Source: QFNR01 sp043842855
GTDB taxonomy: Bacteria > Pseudomonadota > Gammaproteobacteria > Burkholderiales > Neisseriaceae
Reading direction: 5' to 3'
Assembly: GCA_043842855.1 (NCBI GenBank)
Contig: JBBPJF010000004.1
Span: 124,001-188,000, forward strand
DNA length: 64,000 bases
Part shown: one piece after another, positions 45,968 through 54,769 of the stretch
How positions within the stretch are numbered: the stretch's first letter is position 1
Layout of the letters: each line of letters opens with the position of its first letter
The notes under the pieces: generated by a model
Database searches by the model: none
What the model was told of the DNA's origin: nothing
Seen by the model: the letters and a program-made list of their open reading frames with translations, nothing else
Made by a program: the position numbers and the translations under genes

Positions 45968-46633
45968 TTATAAATTCAAAATTGGCCAATTTTGAACTTT
46001 TGCATAGGAGTAGAGTTTCTCGTCGGGATTAACGGCCACCGGATAATCTACTTTTGTCAGTAAAGCCAGGTCATTACTAGAGTCACTATAAAAGTAACTT
46101 GCTTGATAATCATCCCAACTTTTTTGGCGTTGTCGGAGCCATTCCTCTACCCGCAACACCTTTCCTTCCCGATAGCTGGGGACACCAATATATTCTCCAG
46201 TATAGTTGCCTTCTGCATCTGTAACCAAACTTACCCCAATGACCTCTGTTATATGGAATAATTGAGCAATGGGTTTAATAATAAATTCATTTGTTGCTGA
46301 TACTAACAATAAGTCATCTCCCTGTTCTTCATGTTTTCTTACCAAAGCATAGGCTGTGCTGGGAATATGAGGTATTATGTACTCTGAAAGAAATTCACGG
46401 TGCATACATTCTAACTGAGCTCTTGGAAACAGACTGAGAATGCCCAGCTGAAACTTTAAAAATTCATCCAAGTTGAGTGTGCCGTTATGATAGTCTGCAG
46501 AATACTTCTTTCTAATTGATTGTACCTCTTTGCTTACATAACCTTTATCTGAGAGATACCTAGACCACTCCACATCTGAGTCACAATGTAGCAAGGTATG
46601 ATCTAAATCAAATAAGGCCAAAGAGTTATTCAT
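45968..46633 (-). CDS. HAD-superfamily IB phosphatase (SerB/CicA-like)
   Basis: A 221-residue haloacid-dehalogenase phosphatase with motif I DLDHTLL (nucleophile Asp at about residue 9), motif II LLVSATN (about 112-118) and motif III YFYSDSSNDLALL (about 182-194). The ATG at 46633 has GAGGA 8 bases upstream, within hda, so I prefer it over 46642. It overlaps hda by 8 bases. HAD-IB genes next to hda and perM occur in other gammaproteobacteria. The substrate is not inferable. Confidence 0.87.
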   Translation of the reverse strand: MNNSLALFDLDHTLLHCDSDVEWSRYLSDKGYVSKEVQSIRKKYSADYHNGTLNLDEFLKFQLGILSLFPRAQLECMHREFLSEYIIPHIPSTAYALVRKHEEQGDDLLLVSATNEFIIKPIAQLFHITEVIGVSLVTDAEGNYTGEYIGVPSYREGKVLRVEEWLRQRQKSWDDYQASYFYSDSSNDLALLTKVDYPVAVNPDEKLYSYAKVQNWPILNL

Positions 46634-47294
46634 GCAGTTCATCCTCTAAAAATTGCTTAAGAAGCGGCACTGTTATCTTTCTGTGATGCTTCATTGCGTA
46701 TATATCTACCTGCTGTAGAGTATTCAAAAGGAAATTAATATTTCTTGGGGCACGCAGGATAAGATATTGGAGTACTTCTTCTGAGACATTGCTTTGTTGG
46801 GAAGCTACAAATTGCCTCATCAACTCCAGCTTTTCCTGTTCTTTTAGCGGATAAACTTCATATATAAGACATAATCCCAGCCGCGTACGTAGATCTTTAC
46901 GAAATTTAGTTAGCTGTTTAGGGGGGACCTCTGAACTGATTAATAAACAACCCTGCATGTCTACTACTTCATTAAATAAGTGGAATAAGCGAAGCTGAGC
47001 TTCCTCATTAAAGCAATGAATATCATCAATGGCCACGGCATGATTAGCCGAAAGCTCCTTTGGAAAATTCTGCCGCGAGGTATTTAACAAAATTGATTCT
47101 CTACCCGCCTTCCACTGGTGCTTGACCCAAGCTTTTAGTAGATGACTTTTACCAATACCTTTCCCCCCCCAAATTAGCAATAGTGGTACTTCATCTGACT
47201 TTAACAGTGCTAGGAGTTCCTGATTTTGACAGCCCAAAAAAGATTCAAAACTGGGATAATGGGGTTCTTCAAAATCAATTAATAGTTGCCTCAT
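46626..47294 (-). CDS. hda: DnaA regulatory inactivator Hda
   Basis: DnaA-like AAA+ protein which, with the DNA-loaded sliding clamp, stimulates DnaA-ATP hydrolysis to prevent over-initiation. The 222-residue product has an N-terminal clamp-binding-type start (MRQLLIDF), PSFESFLGCQNQELL, Walker A GGKGIGKS (43-50), Walker B AIDDIH and sensor LLISSEVPP. It has no DNA-binding domain IV, which separates Hda from DnaA. It lies between perM and the HAD gene. Confidence 0.95.
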   Translation of the reverse strand: MRQLLIDFEEPHYPSFESFLGCQNQELLALLKSDEVPLLLIWGGKGIGKSHLLKAWVKHQWKAGRESILLNTSRQNFPKELSANHAVAIDDIHCFNEEAQLRLFHLFNEVVDMQGCLLISSEVPPKQLTKFRKDLRTRLGLCLIYEVYPLKEQEKLELMRQFVASQQSNVSEEVLQYLILRAPRNINFLLNTLQQVDIYAMKHHRKITVPLLKQFLEDELHE

Positions 47295-47308
47295 GTAGAC
47301 CTTGTTAA

Positions 47309-48385
47309 TTAATTTTTCAAATAAAAATTACTGGAATAATAATAATGCATTAGCGTCCTCACAGTGACTAAACATACCGCAGACAGAGGTAATGCCATTA
47401 GCATTCCCATAAAACCAAATAATTTGCCAAAAGCAAATAGTGCAAAAACTACTGTAAAAGGGGACAGTCCTATGCGATCACCCACCAGCTTAGGTGTAAT
47501 CAGAAAAGACTCTAAGACCTGACCTATGATGAAAACCAGCCAAACCCCTCCTATGTGAAGCATATCCCCATACTGTAGGATAGCAGCTAAAGTAGCTAAA
47601 ACTGAACCCAAGATAAAACCAAAATAAGGTATAAAAACTAGAAAACCCATCATAAAACCAATGGCAAAGCCATTTTCTAGCCCAGCTAATAGAAGTCCTG
47701 TACCATAAATCAAGCCCATCACTAACATAACCACGAACTGTCCACGTATAAAACCACTTAGGGTCACATCTAATTCCTGCATAAAAGCTCGCACACCGCT
47801 ATAGTAGCGTGGTGGAACCAGTTGAGATACTTTGTTTAAGAGCTGAGGCCAGTCATATAGAAAATAAAATAAAGTGATCGGTAACATCAGCAAATTGTAA
47901 ATTAGGAAAATAATGCTACTGCCTGTCTCTTTTGCGTAATTGGACGCCTTGAACACAAGAGTCTTAATAGTTTCACTATTAGATTGCCAAATCTGCTGTA
48001 AATTTTCTATACTAAAAAATTCTCGTAATGTAAGTTCATTTTTTAATATATCTGGGAGCTTCAGTCCATCAAGCCAGTTTAGCACCAAAGGCATCTTGTC
48101 TATCAGCTCGCGGATCTGGTGAATTAAGACAGGTACTAGAAAGGCCATGAATAATAAAGTAGCCAAAATGACACCCAGAACTACCATTAAAGAAGCTAAG
48201 CCTCTGCTACGCAGCCTTCTAGTCAAGCGTGTAACTAATGGATTTAAAAAATAGGCCAGCACCAGCCCCACTAAAAAAGGTCTTAAGATATCTGATAGTT
48301 TATAGGTTACATACAGGAATAGGGTCGCACCCAATAACAGCATCAGGAATGAAAAAACGGATTTTATCTCACTAGATTGGTACAT
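47309..48385 (-). CDS. perM: AI-2E family transporter PerM
   Basis: A 358-residue polytopic membrane protein with about eight helices in the PerM/AI-2E exporter pattern. It starts with two paired helices (about 10-27 and 33-50), has a soluble stretch (about 85-145), then RGQFVVMLVMGLIYGTGLLLAG and the C-terminal family signature GVWLVFIIGQVLESFLITPKLVGDRIGLSP at about 282-311. Its ATG overlaps the galU stop (TAATG). The substrate of most members is unknown. It precedes hda by 14 bases. Confidence 0.9.
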   Translation of the reverse strand: MYQSSEIKSVFSFLMLLLGATLFLYVTYKLSDILRPFLVGLVLAYFLNPLVTRLTRRLRSRGLASLMVVLGVILATLLFMAFLVPVLIHQIRELIDKMPLVLNWLDGLKLPDILKNELTLREFFSIENLQQIWQSNSETIKTLVFKASNYAKETGSSIIFLIYNLLMLPITLFYFLYDWPQLLNKVSQLVPPRYYSGVRAFMQELDVTLSGFIRGQFVVMLVMGLIYGTGLLLAGLENGFAIGFMMGFLVFIPYFGFILGSVLATLAAILQYGDMLHIGGVWLVFIIGQVLESFLITPKLVGDRIGLSPFTVVFALFAFGKLFGFMGMLMALPLSAVCLVTVRTLMHYYYSSNFYLKN

Positions 48386-49272
48386 TAACCCCCCTGATCT
48401 TTTAAATTCTCCGAGTGTTTTAAAACGACTTGGCGAAGTGATGTTGCTGTCTGCGGATGCTTAAGGCCATAAGCCAAATTTGCTTCTAAATAACCTATTT
48501 TACTACCACAATCATAACGCTCTCCCTCAAAGGGATAAGCTACGACTTGCTCATACTGCAACAAACGCTCAATTGCATCGGTTAACTGAATTTCTCCGCC
48601 TACCCCCTTGGGCAAAACAGCTAGTAATTCATAAATTTTTGGAGTTAATAAATAGCGGCCAACAACTGCCAAATTAGAAGGAGCCTTATCTGGCTTAGGT
48701 TTTTCAACAATTGAATTAATATATAGGCGCCCAGCTACTGATTCTACTTTTACTATCCCATAGGCCTCGGTCTTATCTAAAGCTATTTCTTCTACTGCAA
48801 CAACGCTTACTCCTAGCTCCTCGTAAACCATTACCATTTGTTTCAAGGCTCCTGGTTTAGCATCAATTAGATCATCTGCCAAAATAACCGCAAAAGGCTC
48901 ATTACCAACAGCAGGTAACGATTTCAAAATTGCGTGGCCTAAACCTAGAGTTTCATTTTGTCGGATATATAGGCAATTAATCTGCTTAGGTAATATACTC
49001 CTTACACAATTCAGTAATTCTTCCTTTTGTTTATACGCTAACTCACACTCCAACTCATAGGCTTTATCAAAGTGATCTTCTATACTATGCTTATTGCGGC
49101 CAATTATAAAAATAATTTCCGTACATCCTGCATCTATAGCCTCCTCGACTGCATACTGGACTAGGGGTTTATCGACAATGGGTAGCATCTCCTTAGGCAT
49201 TGCCTTAGTAGCAGGCAAAAAACGTGTTCCCATGCCCGCAACAGGAAGAACTACCTTTTTGATTCTTTTCAT
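48385..49272 (-). CDS. galU: UTP-glucose-1-phosphate uridylyltransferase
   Basis: Makes UDP-glucose, the precursor for UDP-galactose (GalE) and surface glycans. The 295-residue product has the nucleotide-binding GMGTRFLPATKAMPKEMLP (about 13-31), the VDKPLVQYAVEEA segment, AVILADDLID with the catalytic Asp and the VEKPKPDKAPSN loop. It starts 1 codon into the ligA end (4-base overlap) and is in one run with ligA and zipA. Confidence 0.96.
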   Translation of the reverse strand: MKRIKKVVLPVAGMGTRFLPATKAMPKEMLPIVDKPLVQYAVEEAIDAGCTEIIFIIGRNKHSIEDHFDKAYELECELAYKQKEELLNCVRSILPKQINCLYIRQNETLGLGHAILKSLPAVGNEPFAVILADDLIDAKPGALKQMVMVYEELGVSVVAVEEIALDKTEAYGIVKVESVAGRLYINSIVEKPKPDKAPSNLAVVGRYLLTPKIYELLAVLPKGVGGEIQLTDAIERLLQYEQVVAYPFEGERYDCGSKIGYLEANLAYGLKHPQTATSLRQVVLKHSENLKDQGG

Positions 49273-51875
49273 CCTTTCGCATCCTTTATATCTAACGCAT
49301 TAAGTTTATTAATAAAATCAACCTCTGACCAAAGTACTATACCCAAGCGCTTAGCTTTTATAAGCTTACTACCAGGATTTTCTCCTACGAGTACAACATC
49401 TGTGTGTCTAGACACCGCCTGAGTCACTTTACCTCCAAGTGCTATAATCTTTTCAGTAGCTTGATCCCTCGTCCACGAACTTAGAGTTCCAGTTAATACA
49501 AAATTTTTATGGTAGAAATCAGTATAGGTTGCAACCTGGTAATTCTGATTATCTTTTGTAGCAGTTTTAATTGCTTCATAAAATTGAATGATTAACTTAA
49601 GTCTTTCATGGTTAGGTTTATGTTTGACCCAATCTTGCCAGGGCTTAAAAGCAAAATCTATGGTTAATAGCTCCTCCAAAGTATTCACTGAAGACAGTAA
49701 CTTTATGACTAAACTATCAGTGAGGAACGGACAAAGTATCTTCAACCATATATTTGGTGCCAATTTATCAAGCATAGCCGCTGTGGGGGCTTTTTCCTGT
49801 ACGGAAATTGGGACACTTAGTAGACAGTGGATCTGTTTTCTATTCTCGGACTGTGCAAAGTAAGTGACTATAGATTGCGCTATTACCTCGCCTACTTCTG
49901 GAATACACATTAAAATTTCCTTTGGTGCATTCATCAGGTAATCCAAAGATCCAAAATACTCTGCTAATAGTCGAGCACCCGCTTCTCCTACATGACGAAT
50001 TCCTAACGCAAAGATAAAACGACCTAAATCAGGCTTCCGACTGCTTTCAATTGCTTGTAATATATTCTTTGCCCATTGTAGAGGCGTTATTCGTTCCTCA
50101 GGTTCCGCTATATAGTTCAACAGTTTGGTAAAATTCTCCAAAAATAGCTCCAACTCGTGGTGCTGCACTTCAGCTCTTGAGAACAGCTGCAATACTCGCC
50201 GATAAGCTTTTATATTTGCGCTTCGATGATTATGCAAATCTGCTAACCCTGAGCAAGTTTTCCGCGAACGCAGGACTGCCTGTATTTCAGCCGAGGAGAG
50301 TTCCGATAGCTTAGGCAAAAATTCATCTATCAGAAGATCCAGTTTTAATTGGATTAGATCCTGTAACTCAAGATGATAAAAATCCTCGAAATTAACCAAG
50401 AAACGATAATTTACTAACGCTTCAATCAGCCGGTCTCCTAGACTAACTATATTCATAGCTTTTTTTGAAGCAAAATGAATCAAGGTTTGCACTTTTTGTG
50501 CGGGACAAACCAATTGTCCCGAGCAGCGTGCTACCGCCTCTGTATCCTCTTTAACAATCAAGCTACCACATTCTGGACAATGAGTCGGCAACTGGAAAGC
50601 AGGATAGCGTGGAACTTTCTCACCCAGTTTATTCAAAACCATCGGTCTTTTTTCTAGGAGAGAGCGTGTAATCTTTGGAATAACATCCCCTGCCCTAGAA
50701 ATAACTACTGTATCTCCCTGACGAATATCTTTTTTTAAAATATCATTTTCATTATGTAAGCTAGCACTGCTAATGGTAGCACCACCAACGAACACAGGTT
50801 CTAACTTCGCTACTGGTGTAATAGCCCCCGTGCGTCCCACTTGGATCTCAATACTTTTGATTTTAGTTAAAGCTTCTTGGGGGGGAAATTTGTGAGCTAT
50901 GGCAAACCGCGGGGAGCGAGCAATAAAACCTAATAGTTCTTGTTGGTTAAGACAATTGACTTTTACTACTGTGCCGTCAACTTCAAAAGCAAGTTTTTCA
51001 CGGTAATCCCTTAAGTCTTCGTAATAAGTAATTAGCTCTTCTATCCCTTTACAAAGTCTCAACCAACGCTTATTAGGCAGCGGGAAACCTAGCTGCTTTA
51101 GCCACAACATCCTTTCTAGATGAGTAGGAGGTAACTGACTTCCAGTAACATTTGCAATACCATACGCGAAAAAATGCAGACGCCGCTCGGCAGTCACGGA
51201 AGCATCCAACTGTCTAAGTGATCCAGCAGCAGCATTCCTCGGATTAACAAAGGGCTTTTGACCTCTTTGCAGCTGTTCACGGTTACAACGTTTAAAGTCT
51301 TCTTTAAACATTAATACTTCCCCACGTACCTCTAAAATTTCTGGAGAAAAACTACTTTCAAGATATAGGGGAATATCGTGGATCACACGAATATTGCGTG
51401 TTACATCCTCTCCTATCTTACCATCTCCACGAGTCGCTGCCTTAACTAAAAGCCTATGCTCATAAATTAAAGTCACTGCCAGTCCATCAAATTTAGGCTC
51501 ACTAACATAGGTAACTTTGGGAACGCCCAATTCTTTAGTTATTCGTCGGTCAAAAGCACGTATTTGGGAGTAATCATACACTCCAGTACGCTCATCAACT
51601 TCCGGGAAAACATTACTTAAAGAAAGCATCGGTACTGCATGCGTGACCTTAGCAAAAGCAATCGAGGCAACCCCTCCCACCCTTTGCGTAGGACTATTTG
51701 GACGTATATACTGAGGATACTTCTGCTCAAGGAGAGTTAATTTTTGAAATAGGCGATCATACTCAGCATCAGGTACACTCGGAGCATCTTCAACATAGTA
51801 CTCCCTCTCATAACGCGATAATAAAGCAATTAATTCATCAATTTCTACCTGAGCTGCTTTATTTTCCAAGGACAT
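49269..51875 (-). CDS. ligA: NAD-dependent DNA ligase, extended form
   Basis: Seals nicks in replication and repair using NAD. Domains in order: NAD-binding Ia (YYVEDAPSVPDAEYDRL, about 26-42), adenylation (active Lys128 in EPKFDG, then RGDGKIGEDVT), OB fold, four-Cys zinc finger (433, 436, 451, 457), helix-hairpin-helix region and BRCT (about 785-860). At 868 residues it is about 200 longer than the usual 670. The extra sequence is in two places: about 511-597 inside the first HhH region and about 700-785 before BRCT. Both are in frame and all catalytic motifs are intact. It lies 8 bases after zipA. Confidence 0.95.
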   Translation of the reverse strand: MSLENKAAQVEIDELIALLSRYEREYYVEDAPSVPDAEYDRLFQKLTLLEQKYPQYIRPNSPTQRVGGVASIAFAKVTHAVPMLSLSNVFPEVDERTGVYDYSQIRAFDRRITKELGVPKVTYVSEPKFDGLAVTLIYEHRLLVKAATRGDGKIGEDVTRNIRVIHDIPLYLESSFSPEILEVRGEVLMFKEDFKRCNREQLQRGQKPFVNPRNAAAGSLRQLDASVTAERRLHFFAYGIANVTGSQLPPTHLERMLWLKQLGFPLPNKRWLRLCKGIEELITYYEDLRDYREKLAFEVDGTVVKVNCLNQQELLGFIARSPRFAIAHKFPPQEALTKIKSIEIQVGRTGAITPVAKLEPVFVGGATISSASLHNENDILKKDIRQGDTVVISRAGDVIPKITRSLLEKRPMVLNKLGEKVPRYPAFQLPTHCPECGSLIVKEDTEAVARCSGQLVCPAQKVQTLIHFASKKAMNIVSLGDRLIEALVNYRFLVNFEDFYHLELQDLIQLKLDLLIDEFLPKLSELSSAEIQAVLRSRKTCSGLADLHNHRSANIKAYRRVLQLFSRAEVQHHELELFLENFTKLLNYIAEPEERITPLQWAKNILQAIESSRKPDLGRFIFALGIRHVGEAGARLLAEYFGSLDYLMNAPKEILMCIPEVGEVIAQSIVTYFAQSENRKQIHCLLSVPISVQEKAPTAAMLDKLAPNIWLKILCPFLTDSLVIKLLSSVNTLEELLTIDFAFKPWQDWVKHKPNHERLKLIIQFYEAIKTATKDNQNYQVATYTDFYHKNFVLTGTLSSWTRDQATEKIIALGGKVTQAVSRHTDVVLVGENPGSKLIKAKRLGIVLWSEVDFINKLNALDIKDAKG

Positions 51876-51883
51876 AAGTAAAA

Positions 51884-53239
51884 TTAAGAAAATATTCGCT
51901 GGGCCAACTCACCCCCCGGTGATATTCCTACCGCCTCCATTTCCTTCTGACGTTCCGCCACATAACTGCCAATTTTCTTCAGCCACTCAGCGGATAGTTC
52001 ACCTAGCTGATCATCTACTAAATCCAGTCTTAGCTCATTAGCTAACTTTACCGCAAGCCCCATAAATTTATCAAAATACTTCTTCTCTAGCGGAACCCGT
52101 GTGATATCAAATAACATGCTAAAGCCCTTGAAATCTTTTTGCAGCAGCAGCGTCGGGGTAAAAGCTGATTCATCCATATTGACTAGCTTAAACAATTCTT
52201 CTTCATAATTAGGATAATAAAACGCCCCATCGTGTGATAAGACAAAACCATTGCGCTCTAAAGTAGCACGTAACTCAACACCTGAAATCATCTCTCGTGA
52301 AACCAAGTGTAAACCAATAATTTGATCCACCCGCGCACACAATTCGTCCATGGGTTTAGCTACTTCATAAAAGGTATCAACTGCTGTGAGACTACACTCA
52401 CCCCCTAAACTACGGGCAAATTTTTGTACCTGTTCTCCAAAGCGCTTTAGGTCAGCCTTAGACGCCAGTCCAGAACGACTGATAGCCTGCAATCCAATCA
52501 CAAAAGCTTTATATGCAACTCCTGGAATAGCCTCAGCTAGTTGAAATTGGTCATCCAAAGTACAACCCGCTATTTTCACCCGATGTTTCCCTCCTAGCCT
52601 AGGCAGATGCTGTAACTCTTTAGGTTCGCCCAGGGTTATATATGCCATATAATCGAAAGACTTATTAAACCAAGGTAAATCCAGAACTTGCAATTCATCC
52701 AAATGCACTGCCAGTGAACTCTTCTTAGTCCTATTCGGAAACAGTTTTTCTATTTTTCCAACAAACTTCTTTCTTCCGTCTAATGGAGTCTTTCCTTCTA
52801 CTGCGTTTCCCTCCAAAGCCGAATCGGCCTCAGGGTGCTTAAAAAGCTTCTTGCTAGCTTCCCCGACACCTGTTTTACAATCGTGCACCAGGCGAGTCAG
52901 TAAATTACCCTCCCTAAATTCTTGCAAAGAAGCTTCTATATCTTGGTTGGAAGCCATCTTAAGCGCTGGACTGTCTAACCTTTCCTCTGTGTTTTTCCTT
53001 CTAGCTTTATCCGTCTGCGAGCCTTTAATTGGAGAAGCAAAGAAATCTAGCCTTTCCTCTTGAGTATCACGTACTTGGGTTACCGGCTCCTCCATCAAAA
53101 CGTCTTTTTGAGTATGACCAAACTGCTTGAAGACCTCCTTCCTATATTGATTTTCCTGATAAATTCCGTACAAAACTACTACTGCCACCATCAAAATACT
53201 GAAAACTAAAATACCCAAAAAAATTGTCTCTGCTCGCAT
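51884..53239 (-). CDS. zipA: Cell division protein ZipA
   Basis: Anchors FtsZ to the inner membrane early in division. The ATG at 53239 gives 451 residues beginning MRAETIFLGILVFSILMVAVVV, the N-terminal membrane anchor. It continues with a charged linker (about 35-270) and a C-terminal FtsZ-binding domain (about 310-445). The domain is recognisable from LHLVSREMISGVELRATLERNGF and FSMLFDITRVPLEKKYFDKFMGLAVKLANELRLDLVDDQ. The linker is longer and less Pro/Gln-rich than in E. coli. zipA-ligA order is conserved. smc, usually upstream, is absent; a tRNA takes its place. Confidence 0.92.
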   Translation of the reverse strand: MRAETIFLGILVFSILMVAVVVLYGIYQENQYRKEVFKQFGHTQKDVLMEEPVTQVRDTQEERLDFFASPIKGSQTDKARRKNTEERLDSPALKMASNQDIEASLQEFREGNLLTRLVHDCKTGVGEASKKLFKHPEADSALEGNAVEGKTPLDGRKKFVGKIEKLFPNRTKKSSLAVHLDELQVLDLPWFNKSFDYMAYITLGEPKELQHLPRLGGKHRVKIAGCTLDDQFQLAEAIPGVAYKAFVIGLQAISRSGLASKADLKRFGEQVQKFARSLGGECSLTAVDTFYEVAKPMDELCARVDQIIGLHLVSREMISGVELRATLERNGFVLSHDGAFYYPNYEEELFKLVNMDESAFTPTLLLQKDFKGFSMLFDITRVPLEKKYFDKFMGLAVKLANELRLDLVDDQLGELSAEWLKKIGSYVAERQKEMEAVGISPGGELAQRIFS

Positions 53240-53377
53240 GTACTTCTCTCTATAAAAATTTCGGAGGAACAACCTCTATAACACAATCCCCCTCGGGTTA
53301 TTATAACGAACTTACGGCTAATTTGATGAGTAAAATTCAAAGACTGGAGCTCATAACGCTCTGAAAACACGCCAATC

Positions 53378-53453
53378 TGGCGCACCCGACAGGGATCGAA
53401 CCTGTGACCTCCGGCTTCGGAAACCGACACTCTTCCAACTGAGCTACGGGTGC
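53378..53453 (-). tRNA. tRNA-Arg, anticodon CCG
   Basis: A 76-nt cloverleaf on the minus strand, acceptor GCACCCG/CGGGTGC with discriminator G and encoded CCA. The D arm (GCTC...GAGT) and T arm (ACAGG TTCGATC CCTGT) are normal. The anticodon arm TCGGT/GCCGG contains two G-U pairs and loop TTCCGAA, so the anticodon is CCG (Arg, CGG). Similar to the E. coli CCG isoacceptor. A TATAAC -10-like hexamer lies just upstream (53460-53465). Confidence 0.94.
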
Positions 53454-53588
53454 TAATGCGTTATACTAACATAATTGGATCTGCTAATTAAGAGTAGACT
53501 GCATCTTGCCCTCATAAGCTTTATCTGAACGATAGCTATATTGTTTTATCACAATTGAGCACTCGAGCCTGTATAAGCTAGTTTATAC

Positions 53589-53617
53589 TATAATGCCCTA
53601 ACTAGGTCGGTACCTAG
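53589..53617 (+). promoter_or_regulatory. -10 box and 16-bp dyad upstream of anmK
   Basis: A perfect TATAAT (53589-53594) lacks a good -35 at 16-18 bases. Eight bases later starts the perfect dyad CTAGGT-CGGT-ACCTAG (53602-53617), covering the expected start of transcription. A repressor operator or a 5' hairpin would both fit. The AAAAGGAG ribosome-binding site follows. Confidence 0.4.
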
Positions 53618-53641
53618 ACCAAGTAGAAAAGGAGTTACTTA

Positions 53642-54754
53642 GTGATTAGGCCAGAGAAAGAATACTATATTGGTATTATGTCTGGTACCAGCATGGATGG
53701 AGTGGATGTAGTATGTGCGAGTTATAGACAAGAAAAATTTGTGGAGGTTTTAGGCCATCACTTTGTACCTTACCCTGCAAGACTTAAATCTGAACTTCTC
53801 ACATTGCAACACATTCAGTTTAATGAGCTACACATAAGTCAACTTTTAGCTCAAGAAATTACTGGTCTGTACGCTCAAGCTGTCCAAAAACTCCTAGATA
53901 AAATCCGGTTGCTACCAGCAGATGTCTGCGCCATTGGCTGCCATGGCCAAACTATAAGGCATCGACCTGATAAACACTATTCAATCCAAATAGCCAATTA
54001 TGCACTCTTGGCAGAGCTAACTCGCATCAGGGTAGTAGGAGATTTTAGAGTGACAGACCTGGCTGCCGGAGGGGAAGGCGCTCCTTTAGTGCCATTATTT
54101 CATAAAGAACTTTTTACAGTTACTTCACACGCTAGGGTTATCCTCAACCTAGGCGGCATAGCTAATATTACCCTCCTGGAGCCTAACCGACCAGTATTGG
54201 GCTTTGATACAGGCCCAGGTAATATGTTATTGGACGCTTGGTGCCAAGAAAAATTTAGCTATCCCTTCGATAAAAATGGGCAGTATTCCGCACGAGGTAC
54301 TGTAATTAAAAAATTATTAGATAAACTCCTAGCTACCGACTTTTTCCAGCAACCTCCACCTAAAAGTACTGGTAGAGATTTATTCTCCTTGGAATGGTTG
54401 AAGGAATCAGTTGAGCATGAAATGTCTGCTTTTGATGTAGCAACTACTTTAGTGCAACTGACGGCCTTAACCGTTGCTAACAGCATTAAGCAATGGGCTA
54501 GCTCTGTAAAAGAGGTATATGTCTGTGGAGGTGGTGTTTATAATCCTACTCTGATGGAAGCTTTAAAAGTATGTCTTACACCCTGTCCCGTTATGAGTAT
54601 TAAACTTCTAGGCGTAGAGCCAATGCATGTAGAAGCTACTGCATTTAGTTGGCTTGCTATGCGAAAGATGCATAAAAAACCTGGTAACGCTCCCTCCTGT
54701 ACTGGGGCAAGGGGAGATAGAATTTTGGGAGCAGTATGGGATCCTTTTCACTAA
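53642..54754 (+). CDS. anmK: Anhydro-N-acetylmuramic acid kinase
   Basis: Phosphorylates and opens 1,6-anhydroMurNAc in peptidoglycan recycling. GTG start with AAAAGGAG 7 bases before. The 370-residue ASKHA-fold protein has MSGTSMDGVDVV (about 13-24), GCHGQTIRH, GDFRVTDLAAGGEGAPLVP, LNLGGIANIT and GFDTGPGN phosphate motifs and VCGGGVYNPTLM near the C-terminus. It is followed by the FtsK homologue after 15 bases, so they probably share a transcript. Confidence 0.95.
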   Translation: MIRPEKEYYIGIMSGTSMDGVDVVCASYRQEKFVEVLGHHFVPYPARLKSELLTLQHIQFNELHISQLLAQEITGLYAQAVQKLLDKIRLLPADVCAIGCHGQTIRHRPDKHYSIQIANYALLAELTRIRVVGDFRVTDLAAGGEGAPLVPLFHKELFTVTSHARVILNLGGIANITLLEPNRPVLGFDTGPGNMLLDAWCQEKFSYPFDKNGQYSARGTVIKKLLDKLLATDFFQQPPPKSTGRDLFSLEWLKESVEHEMSAFDVATTLVQLTALTVANSIKQWASSVKEVYVCGGGVYNPTLMEALKVCLTPCPVMSIKLLGVEPMHVEATAFSWLAMRKMHKKPGNAPSCTGARGDRILGAVWDPFH

Positions 54755-54769
54755 TTTTTTACGGATAAG

